Below, in pieces: positions 1 to 5,215 of a stretch of 5,683 bases of DNA. The DNA comes from Bacteroidales bacterium (lineage in GTDB: Bacteria > Bacteroidota > Bacteroidia > Bacteroidales > Azobacteroidaceae). The stretch's first letter is position 1; each line of letters starts with the position of its first letter. A program made the translations under genes and the position numbers. The DNA lies in the NCBI GenBank assembly GCA_020860885.1, contig JAJBTS010000214.1, positions 1 to 5,683 on the forward strand, in the 5' to 3' direction. The notes beneath the pieces were generated by a model, which worked only from the letters and a program-made list of their open reading frames with translations, searched no databases and was not told where the DNA came from.

Positions 1-621
1 TTTCAGCACTCCATAGGAATAAAAAGCCATTATACTCCTAGAAATTATTGTTAGTAGTAAATTAATTGATACAATAGCTATGCTCTTGAAGCCTAGCTCT
101 AGTGCCACAAACGTAATAATTATTCTGAGTACCGTTGAAGCAATGGATATTCCTTTAGAAACACTGAACAACCCATACCCTATTATAATATTTGGATAAA
201 CAGCGGTAAATAATGTTACAGCTGAATTGATAATAGTAATTCCAAGAAGCTGCTGTCCTAGTAAGATTTCACTTTCTGTAAGCCCTGTCGCAAATACCGT
301 TGGGAAAATCTGTATCAAAACAAAACCAATTATAAGGGCAATAGCTGCCATGATAGCATAAAATGTTTGAGCTACTCCTACAAACCTATTCATGTTTGCA
401 TAATCATGGTGTTCCTTATATTTGGCCGTAAAGCGGACAATCGAATTTCCAATTCCCAAATCTAACAAGGTTAAATACGAAACCACTGATGCTGCCAATT
501 TATATACTCCATACTCTGATGCTCCTAAGCTTCTAATTATAAATGGAGTCAATAGGAGTGTAGACAGCACTTCTACAACCATTAAAATATAAGAAAGTAA
601 AACGCCTTTTTTTCTTCCCAT
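1..621 (-). CDS. Wzx-type oligosaccharide flippase, N-terminal 207 residues (runs off the window)
   Basis: Polytopic inner-membrane protein of the polysaccharide flippase (Wzx/MATE-like) superfamily. It is expected to move lipid-linked oligosaccharide units across the membrane. The frame is open from ATG at 621 to base 1, exactly 207 codons, so the C-terminal half lies outside the window. Visible signs are a basic start (MGRKKG) followed by a hydrophobic segment at about 8-30. The family signature FIIRSLGASEYGVYKL lies at about 27-42 and LLDLGIGNSIVRF at about 52-64. Further hydrophobic segments lie at about 86-110, 124-148, 159-177 and 181-195. The start is five bases after the acetyltransferase stop and has no good Shine-Dalgarno, so it may depend on translational coupling to a gene that is now broken. 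The region is AT-rich compared with the sugar-acid genes. Family assignment is firm; the substrate is not shown by the sequence. Confidence 0.88.
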   Translation of the reverse strand, partial: MGRKKGVLLSYILMVVEVLSTLLLTPFIIRSLGASEYGVYKLAASVVSYLTLLDLGIGNSIVRFTAKYKEHHDYANMNRFVGVAQTFYAIMAAIALIIGFVLIQIFPTVFATGLTESEILLGQQLLGITIINSAVTLFTAVYPNIIIGYGLFSVSKGISIASTVLRIIITFVALELGFKSIAIVSINLLLTIISRSIMAFYSYGVLK

Positions 622-626
622 AATAT

Positions 627-1328
627 TTATCGGATTCGATATGCTCTTGCCGGACTGCCAAAAGCAATAGTATTCTCAGGTATTTCCCTGGTAACTACAC
701 TTCTGGCTCCTATCACTGCACCATTTCCGATTTTCACTCCCTTCAAAATCTGACAACCAGCACCTATCCATACATCATCCCCTATCACGATTGGAGATGA
801 TGTCATCGGTTGCTCTCGAATCAACATACTAGCTTCCGTCCCATGATTGCTGTCTATAATGTAACAGTTACCCGCAATAGCAACATTTGATCCTATTCTG
901 ATACCCCCACAGGCTGTCCGAAAACTAAATTCGAGGTGTCTTCGCCCACCACTTTCGAGTGATTATTCTGTCTCATATTGCTTTCTTTCTGGGATTCAAT
1001 CTCCATAAGGGTCGATTTTTTACATTTTTCTTCCACTTCTAAATTTGACTTTTTAGTTGTCGGACGGCCTGCCCACTTTAGCATAAAGCACCGTGTTCAT
1101 ACCGATACTAACATTGTCCCCTATTTCAATTGTTCCATCTCCCCATATATATACATTGTTATAAAATGCCACTTTTCTTCCTATTTTAAGATTTCTATTC
1201 GACAAACTAATATTTCCTATTAACGCAAAATCGTTATGTGAGCAATTAATCATTTCTTTGAACAATCTTTTATGAAAGGCTTTATTAATTTTGTTTTGGA
1301 TTCAATACCATATCAATGCTATTCTCAT
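627..1328 (-). pseudogene. Broken hexapeptide-repeat (WcaF/WbbJ-like) O-acetyltransferase
   Basis: Remains of a left-handed beta-helix acetyltransferase, probably about 178 residues when intact, that would put acetyl groups from acetyl-CoA on a sugar of the exported glycan. The start is ATG at 1328, set by a GGAGG site five bases upstream. The frame reads MRIALIWY and then TGA (1304-1302), and continues in frame with IQNKINKAFHKRLFKEM, which looks like a normal family N-terminus with TGG changed to TGA. Hexapeptide turns follow (IGRKVAFYNNVYIW, IEIGDNVSIG). After LYAK the frame enters an inserted element (about 910-1071) and stops at TAA 1055-1053. It resumes as GGIRIGSNVAIAGNCYIIDS, with the expected SNHG catalytic-His region, and ends with VIGDDVWIGAGCQILKG and GSPARAYRIR. 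The two lesions make the full-length enzyme unlikely. Fragments could still be translated from TTG 1265 or ATG 827. Confidence 0.82.
910..1071. mobile_element. 162-bp MITE-like inverted-repeat insertion in the acetyltransferase gene
   Basis: The ends are inverted repeats. Reading inward from 910 gives CAGGCTGTCCGAAAACTAAA, and from 1071 on the other strand CAGGCCGTCCGACAACTAAA, which match at 18 of 20 positions. CCCA lies directly outside each end (906-909 and 1072-1075), a possible 4-bp target duplication; CCCAC (5 bp) fits if the left end is 911. The element splits a recognisable acetyltransferase between LYAK and GGIRIG. It is too short to encode a transposase, so a non-autonomous (MITE-like) element or IS remnant is the natural reading. 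An open frame crosses it on the minus strand (1084-893), but it includes both inverted repeats and resembles nothing I recognise. The GGCTGTCCG-type ends recall some IS1182-like termini in clostridia, but I cannot confirm the family. Confidence 0.6.
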
Positions 1329-1333
1329 TTCAG

Positions 1334-1338
1334 CCTCC
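1334..1338 (-). promoter_or_regulatory. Ribosome binding site that fixes the acetyltransferase start
   Basis: GGAGG on the minus strand, five bases (CTGAA) before ATG 1328. It is the best site between the synthetase stop at 1406 and the beta-helix coding region. It shows that the original gene began upstream of the TGA at 1304-1302, so the TGA is internal to the gene and not upstream of it. Confidence 0.65.
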
Positions 1339-1405
1339 ATACTTTTGAAGCAAGGTATATTATGTTGTAAGTATTCTTTTAGACCTTTTGAGCATCGCTA
1401 CAATA

Positions 1406-2575
1406 TTATTTTATCAGTAATTCTGCTACTTCCCTAATTACACCAGTTCCTCCAGAAGAATGCGCCACATATTTAGCAACTTTCTTTACTTGTGGAACTG
1501 CATCCGCAGGAGCGCACCCCAGTCCTACCATCTTAATTACATCAACATCATTGATGTCATCTCCGATGTAAACGACATTCTCTAGTGCAATTCCATGCTT
1601 CTCACAAAGCTTCTTCACAATAGAAACCTTATCTTTGCATCCAGCTTCAAGAACATCCAGCTTAAGCTTTTCTGCTCTCCGTCTGTTAAGGTCAACCGAT
1701 TCCGAAGTGATGATTCCTGTAATAATTCCCTTAGCACGAAGTAACGCAAATCCCATGCCATCTCTGGTATTGAATTTCTTTAACTCATCTCCATGTTCGG
1801 AATAATACATTCCACCATCAGTCAAACAGCCATCGCAGTCTGTTAGAAACATCTTGATTTCTGGAATACTCTTATTTTCCTCTACCAGTCCATTCTTCTG
1901 CATCAACGCTTCAATGATAATCCAGTCGCTCGGCTCATCAATCTCGAATGCACTGTCATCACACATTTCATAAGCTTTGATATTACCAGATACTCGGTTT
2001 TGATACTTAATCAAATCCTCTTTTGACGAAATATAGAACGCTCCATTCTCCATCAGATATCCATCAAATTCCTGCCTACGAGGACGGCGAAATACATCAT
2101 AGTTACTAGGAGAAACATTTCCCTTTTCATCTTTGTCCCACAAAAATCTATACTGTCGAACTACAGATAGTACAGAATCGGTTCCATCACTGTTAAACAA
2201 TTCAAACCCACCGTCCAGATCTGCCGCTGTGAGCATCGGTGAGGTGGCCTGAACAAGCACAACATTATCAAACTCATAATTAGAAGCGAATTCAAGCATA
2301 GCGAATTCCGTAGAGGCAGTATCTGACGCAGACTCTTCACTTCTGCCAACAACCTGCACCCTAGTAAATATATCGGATTCTTCTCCAGCTTTAAATGACT
2401 CAACGATTTCCTTGATTTTGTCACTATCTGTTGCTACATACACAATATCAATATATTTACACTGGCATGCCGCCTTTACAGTCCAGTAAACAAGCGGTTT
2501 TCCGCAAATAGGTTTTATATTTTTCAGAGGTATTGATTTGCTTCCGCCCCTTACCGGAATGAACGCTACATTCAC
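1406..2575 (-). CDS. neuA: Bifunctional CMP-nonulosonate (sialic acid/KDN) synthetase fused to KdsC-like HAD phosphatase
   Basis: A 389-residue two-domain cytoplasmic enzyme. Residues about 1-230 are a NeuA-type cytidylyltransferase joining CMP from CTP to a nine-carbon sugar acid. Evidence is the nucleotide-binding start IPVRGGSKSIPLKNI (6-20), GKPLVYWTV (25-33), LVQATSPM (107-114) and EIDEPSDW (221-228). Residues about 238-389 are a capless (C0) HAD phosphatase of the KdsC type: DCDGCLTDG (nucleophile D246 and D248), FNTRDGMG, TSES (290-293), K314/K316 and GDDINDVD (338-345). All HAD motifs are intact. A KdsC-like domain with NeuA is logical: a phosphorylated synthase product would be dephosphorylated and then activated by one polypeptide. 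A similar domain follows animal CMAS synthetases. The start is GTG at 2575, with GGAGG ten bases upstream inside the previous gene and only four bases between the genes. Substrate (Neu5Ac, KDN, legionaminate) is not fixed by the sequence. Confidence 0.93.
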   Translation of the reverse strand: MNVAFIPVRGGSKSIPLKNIKPICGKPLVYWTVKAACQCKYIDIVYVATDSDKIKEIVESFKAGEESDIFTRVQVVGRSEESASDTASTEFAMLEFASNYEFDNVVLVQATSPMLTAADLDGGFELFNSDGTDSVLSVVRQYRFLWDKDEKGNVSPSNYDVFRRPRRQEFDGYLMENGAFYISSKEDLIKYQNRVSGNIKAYEMCDDSAFEIDEPSDWIIIEALMQKNGLVEENKSIPEIKMFLTDCDGCLTDGGMYYSEHGDELKKFNTRDGMGFALLRAKGIITGIITSESVDLNRRRAEKLKLDVLEAGCKDKVSIVKKLCEKHGIALENVVYIGDDINDVDVIKMVGLGCAPADAVPQVKKVAKYVAHSSGGTGVIREVAELLIK

Positions 2576-2579
2576 TTCT

Positions 2580-3338
2580 CTATATCCTCCCGTAAATGTC
2601 CTCGTACCTTATAATATCATCCTCACCGAAGTAGTCACCGATCTGTACCTCAGTAATAATAAGAGATTCCTTTTCATCAGTATTCGTCAACCGATGCCTT
2701 GTGCCTTTTGGAATAAAAATTGAACTTCCACAATGTACTTCAATCACTGACAGATCCAACTGAACCGTTCCTACGCCATGTGCAACAATCCAGTGCTCCT
2801 CTCTGTGATTATGCGACTGTAGGCTTAGCTGGGATTTTGGATTCACACTAATAACCTTAGATTGGAAATAGTCATTCATCACAGTGGTTTTGTAAAATCC
2901 CCAAGGTCTCTGGAAAATCTCATAATCCACTATTCCCTCATCAAGGCTCATGAAATCATAGCCCAAATTAGCGTGGATATCCTGCAACAACAAGGCATGC
3001 ATCTGGTTCTTAGTTATTATGTTCAGCAGACGGTTCTGCTCATCAACGACTGGCAAAAATTTAATAGACTCACTCTTAAACATCTCTGTTGCCTGTGGGA
3101 TACCATCGGACTGCGTTAGGCACTTTGAATTTCTTGTATATAAGCCTTCAATTCGATCATCCACTGATGCACCTTTCAAAAATGCACGTCGTACATCACC
3201 ATCCGTCAGAGTTCCCAGTACTACATCATTATTATTTACTATAACAAGGAACCCCTTTTTGTTTATGTCAATCATCTTCAAAGCCTCCTTGACAGAAACG
3301 TCACACGAAGCTGTGAAGATTTTTAAATTATCTCTCAT
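2580..3338 (-). CDS. CBS-pair protein fused to mannose-6-phosphate isomerase (type II) cupin
   Basis: A 252-residue soluble protein. Residues about 5-120 form two CBS modules: GFLVIVNNNDVVLGTLTDGD (29-48), then SIKFLPVVDEQNRLLNIITK (91-110). These often bind adenine nucleotides or SAM. Residues about 138-252 match the type II phosphomannose isomerase cupin found at the end of ManC-type GDP-mannose pyrophosphorylases: QRPWGFYK (143-150), metal motif SHNHREEHW (H176, H178, E180/E181, H182), IFIPKGTRHRL (207-217) and VQIGDYFGEDDI (231-242). The metal ligands look intact. No nucleotidyltransferase domain is present, so this is not ManC; the CBS pair takes its place. Likely role, by inference, is interconverting fructose-6- and mannose-6-phosphate, or another sugar-phosphate step feeding the NeuB enzyme upstream, with the CBS pair as an energy sensor. 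ATG 3338 has GAGGGG ten bases upstream. It lies 44 bases after the synthase gene and four bases before the synthetase gene. Confidence 0.87.
   Translation of the reverse strand: MRDNLKIFTASCDVSVKEALKMIDINKKGFLVIVNNNDVVLGTLTDGDVRRAFLKGASVDDRIEGLYTRNSKCLTQSDGIPQATEMFKSESIKFLPVVDEQNRLLNIITKNQMHALLLQDIHANLGYDFMSLDEGIVDYEIFQRPWGFYKTTVMNDYFQSKVISVNPKSQLSLQSHNHREEHWIVAHGVGTVQLDLSVIEVHCGSSIFIPKGTRHRLTNTDEKESLIITEVQIGDYFGEDDIIRYEDIYGRI
2586..2590 (-). promoter_or_regulatory. Ribosome binding site for the GTG-started CMP-synthetase, inside the preceding gene
   Basis: GGAGG on the minus strand overlaps the last codons (Gly-Arg-Ile) of the CBS-cupin gene and lies ten bases before GTG 2575. The reading frame begins with the canonical MNVAFIPVRGGSK of the family, so the GTG is supported as the start. 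The arrangement suggests tight translational linkage of the two genes. Confidence 0.6.
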
Positions 3339-3382
3339 CTATCTGCTTCCCCTCAAAATACAACTTTAAATAAAGGACAGCT

Positions 3383-4252
3383 TCAATGTTTTCTATATTT
3401 CAGTTTATCGCGTTGTACCTGCTCAATCGGGAGAATCTCGGACGGCTTATATGTGAGGACCTCGTGAACTGCATTCAGATTACGCACCAGCTTGCGGATG
3501 CCATCTGGCTCAAGAGACGCAGCATGATCGGTTCCCTTCCAAGTTCTGTCAAGTGTATAATGACGTTCAATCACATCTGCTCCAAGCGTGTATGCAGCCA
3601 CATCAACAGCAATGCCAAGGTGATGACCTGAGAAACCAATGGCTTTAACACGATCCTCATATGCTTCACGCATGCGATTAATTTCAAGCAGACACACATC
3701 CTTGAACGGAACAGGATAACCAGAGGTGCAATTAAATAAAACAAGATCCTTTGCCCGGCCATTCTTCTCGAATAACTGAACAATCTGCTCCTCTTCCTCA
3801 TGGCTGGTCATGCCGAAAGAAAGTTGAATCTCTCCTCCATAATTGTCGCAAAGCCACTGAAGCATCTCAAAATAAGTATTGCACGCAGACGGAATCTTAA
3901 TAAACACAGGCTTTAAGGATGCAATCTCCTTTGCACTTGTCATATCCCAAACAGATGTGGAATAGATGATTCCAGCCTCTTCGCACCATTCTTTCAGCTG
4001 TGCATGCTGGTCAACCGTAAACTCCAAAAACTCACGATGCGCACCATAAGTGTCACCATATGAATTTGCAGGATTCGGATGAGGAGCATTATATTGCTCC
4101 GGTGTTAGCAATTCTTTCGGACAACGCTTCTGGAACTTGATTGCATCAGCCTTGCAGAAATGAGCCGCGGTCTCAATCAAATCTTTCGCAACCTCCATTT
4201 GTCCCATGTGATTGCAGCCAGCCTCTGCGATAATAAATGGTTTCTTGTACAT
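3383..4252 (-). CDS. neuB: NeuB-type nonulosonate synthase, short form without the SAF/antifreeze-like domain
   Basis: Condenses phosphoenolpyruvate with a C6 aldose or aldose-6-phosphate (ManNAc, ManNAc-6-phosphate or mannose-6-phosphate) to make a nine-carbon 2-keto acid. The 289 residues form a single TIM-barrel NeuB domain: FIIAEAGCNHMG (6-17), AIKFQKR (37-43), STSVWD (98-103), KIPSA (119-123), SFGMTS (145-150), GFSGHHLG (206-213), VIERHYTL (227-234) and KGTDHAASLEPDG (239-251). By family alignment H210 and H231 correspond to the metal-binding histidines. Usual NeuB proteins have about 335-350 residues with a C-terminal SAF domain; here the protein ends soon after the barrel with a basic tail and a clean TGA, so the domain is absent and not frameshifted away. 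ATG 4252 follows GGAGG by eight bases. The next gene starts 44 bases after its stop. The sugar acceptor cannot be read from sequence; KDN-9-phosphate synthase is a serious option. Confidence 0.92.
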   Translation of the reverse strand: MYKKPFIIAEAGCNHMGQMEVAKDLIETAAHFCKADAIKFQKRCPKELLTPEQYNAPHPNPANSYGDTYGAHREFLEFTVDQHAQLKEWCEEAGIIYSTSVWDMTSAKEIASLKPVFIKIPSACNTYFEMLQWLCDNYGGEIQLSFGMTSHEEEEQIVQLFEKNGRAKDLVLFNCTSGYPVPFKDVCLLEINRMREAYEDRVKAIGFSGHHLGIAVDVAAYTLGADVIERHYTLDRTWKGTDHAASLEPDGIRKLVRNLNAVHEVLTYKPSEILPIEQVQRDKLKYRKH

Positions 4253-4260
4253 GATTTATA

Positions 4261-4265
4261 CCTCC
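4261..4265 (-). promoter_or_regulatory. Strong ribosome binding site of the NeuB gene
   Basis: GGAGG on the minus strand, eight bases before ATG 4252. It supports that start; the protein begins directly with the family's barrel strand (KPFIIAEAG). Confidence 0.65.
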
Positions 4266-4291
4266 GTGATATTAATAACTTTGATTTTCTA

Positions 4292-4311
4292 TCTGTAAAC
4301 ACGTTCACAGA
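4292..4311. promoter_or_regulatory. 20-nt inverted repeat upstream of the NeuB gene, possible operator
   Basis: On the plus strand, TCTGTAAAC and GTTCACAGA flank a central AC. The arms pair at 8 of 9 positions. The shape is like a LacI/GalR- or GntR-type operator. It lies 39 bases before the NeuB start. A TATAAA (4318-4313, minus strand) lies just upstream of it, with a poor TTGCTG -35 candidate at 4344-4339 and a spacer of about 20, so an internal promoter with the repeat near the transcript start is possible but weak. The repeat itself contains TTTACA on the minus strand, but the matching -10 would put the transcript start inside the ribosome site, which is unlikely. Confidence 0.35.
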
Positions 4312-4328
4312 CTTTATAAAGTATTCAG

Positions 4329-4358
4329 GCATACTTTCCAGCAAAAACACAAGTATGC
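4329..4358. repeat. Perfect 8-bp-stem hairpin in the 4253-4363 gap
   Basis: GCATACTT (4329-4336) and AAGTATGC (4351-4358) are exact inverted repeats around a 14-base loop. The hairpin lies just after the stop of the GNGPSL gene on the transcribed strand. No T-run follows it in the direction of transcription, so it is not a typical intrinsic terminator. It could protect or separate transcript segments before the NeuB gene. Confidence 0.35.
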
Positions 4359-4881
4359 AGAGTTTATTTTGACAATACTTGCTCTAACGTATTACGGTTG
4401 AATATTTCCAACATACCACCTCTAGTGCAATTTTGAATCATTATATGTCTTCGTTGGCTTTCATTGCTAATGTTTTTGTACCCCTTCTCCCAACGCAACA
4501 AATTATCGGGTTTCTGTTTGGGATCACCATCAATTCCTTTTGCATGTGCCTCGAATTTGTATGTATGATCTATACCCAATAAATAAATTTCAGAATAGCC
4601 CATGTACAAAGCCATTTCTAGCATTTCGTATGTTATTGTACCGGCAGAATAACCATTTTTAGACATGTCTTTTGAATATCTAGGCGAGCCATTCAAAAAG
4701 TACTTTTCGTAAATCGAAGAGTATATTGTATTTACAGGCTGTAAATAAAAATAAACATTATCATACTCCCTGCAGGCGAGTGGGTACAATGACAGGTGCG
4801 TGAAAATGAAAAAAGTATTTTTCGAATTTTCAATAGGTATTCTTATTTTTTCTCCAATCGAATTTGCATAATGCGGATCCC

Positions 4882-4888
4882 CAAAAAA
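4882..4888 (-). other. Frameshift point 2: canonical -1 slippery heptamer T TTT TTG
   Basis: In the frame of segment 2 the codons are TAT TTT TTG. This gives T TTT TTG exactly in the X XXY YYZ register. A one-base backward slip would make the next codon GGG (4882-4880) and continue as GDPHYANSIG, the expected family sequence, giving YYFLGDPHY. Without the slip the frame ends 13 codons after TTG at TAA 4845-4843. No strong stem follows at a typical distance; only a short GCATTATGC fold is visible. Confidence 0.5.
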
Positions 4889-5091
4889 TAATATGTTGGT
4901 CTCCATACCGTCTTATCAAGCAAACCAAAGATACCATTAGATGCAAACGAATCTTCCCCAGCAATCATATTCAGGTCATCGATTGCTAAAGATGGTCCAT
5001 TGCCAACTATAAAACACCGTTTACCTATTTTCGTGTCTTTGAATACATTTAAATCCTTTCCAACATGCAAGTGAGGGTTCTCTTTCCTTTG

Positions 5092-5098
5092 TTTTTTT
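5092..5098 (-). other. Frameshift point 1: A7 run in the GNGPSL gene
   Basis: ATG AAA AAA ACA in the frame of segment 1 continues to a stop about 25 codons later without family similarity. One A fewer gives AAA AAA CAA AGG and leads directly into QRKENPH and the GNGPSL domain. In that second frame there is a TGA just upstream (5100-5098), so the domain has no ATG of its own, only TTG 5070. Confidence 0.5.
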
Positions 5099-5175
5099 CA
5101 TTTTCGCTTTATGCCTTGGTATCTTCACTAAATCAGTGAACAATGACAAAATATTTTTTGCATTCATCCTAATTA

Positions 5176-5181
5176 CTCCCT
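5176..5181 (-). promoter_or_regulatory. Ribosome binding site that sets the GNGPSL gene start
   Basis: AGGGAG on the minus strand, eight bases before ATG 5167. It is better placed than anything in front of TTG 5070, so the gene is taken to begin at 5167 although the frame then breaks. Confidence 0.5.
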
Positions 5182-5215
5182 AACAACAGTGATTCAAACC
5201 AAATCACTTCAATAT

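Larger units (their letters stand above)
4364..5167 (-). pseudogene. GNGPSL-motif protein (DUF115/MptE-like, GT42-like), split by two frameshifts
   Basis: Reconstructed as 267 residues in three frame segments. Segment 1: ATG 5167, with AGGGAG eight bases upstream, reads MNAKNILSLFTDLVKIPRHK and more, up to A7 at 5098-5092. Segment 2 reads QRKENPHLHVGKDLNVFKD, KRCFIVGNGPSLAIDDL and KTVWRPTYYF up to T6 at 4888-4883. Segment 3 reads GDPHYANSIGEKIRI, SAGTITYEMLEMALYMGYSE, IYLLGIDHTYKF and ends at TAA 4366-4364. Removing one A and adding one T restores a single frame; segments 1 and 3 are already in phase. GNGPSL with a late SAGTITYEMLEMAL and YLLGIDHTY pattern is shared by DUF115/MptE-like capsule-locus proteins and, in outline, by GT42 sialyltransferases (CstI/CstII: GNGPSL and SGVYMCAVAIALGYKEIYL). 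A glycosyl- or sialyl-transferase role beside CMP-sugar genes is therefore plausible but unproven. The gene is AT-rich. It may be a true pseudogene, a phase-variable gene or a sequencing artefact. Confidence 0.72.

Noticed and set aside
893..1084. 63-codon minus-strand open frame across the inserted element
   Set aside because: It runs through both inverted repeats and into the acetyltransferase gene in a different frame, has no ribosome site and no recognisable similarity. It is most likely a chance frame or a faint transposase remnant.
978..1223. Plus-strand 81-codon open frame
   Set aside because: It is antisense to the element and the acetyltransferase helix, and its residues look like a shadow of repeat-rich sequence. 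No start signal.
1302..1304. TGA considered as a recoded codon (Trp or selenocysteine)
   Set aside because: TGA is used as an ordinary stop in this window and no selenocysteine-type context or family position supports it.
1329..1405. Short peptide frame after the synthetase stop (ATG 1392, MLKRSKRILTT)
   Set aside because: It ends after 11 codons, has no ribosome site, and GGAGG-ATG 1328 gives the better gene start.
2580..3338. Assignment as ManC (GDP-mannose pyrophosphorylase/isomerase)
   Set aside because: Only the C-terminal cupin is present; the N-terminal half is a CBS pair without nucleotidyltransferase motifs.
3019..3369. Plus-strand 116-codon open frame
   Set aside because: It lies opposite the CBS region of an intact, strongly recognisable gene; no ribosome site or domain.
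4329..4358. Hairpin considered as an intrinsic terminator for the upstream genes
   Set aside because: No T-run follows the stem on the transcribed strand, and the stem is AT-rich. Kept only as a structural repeat.
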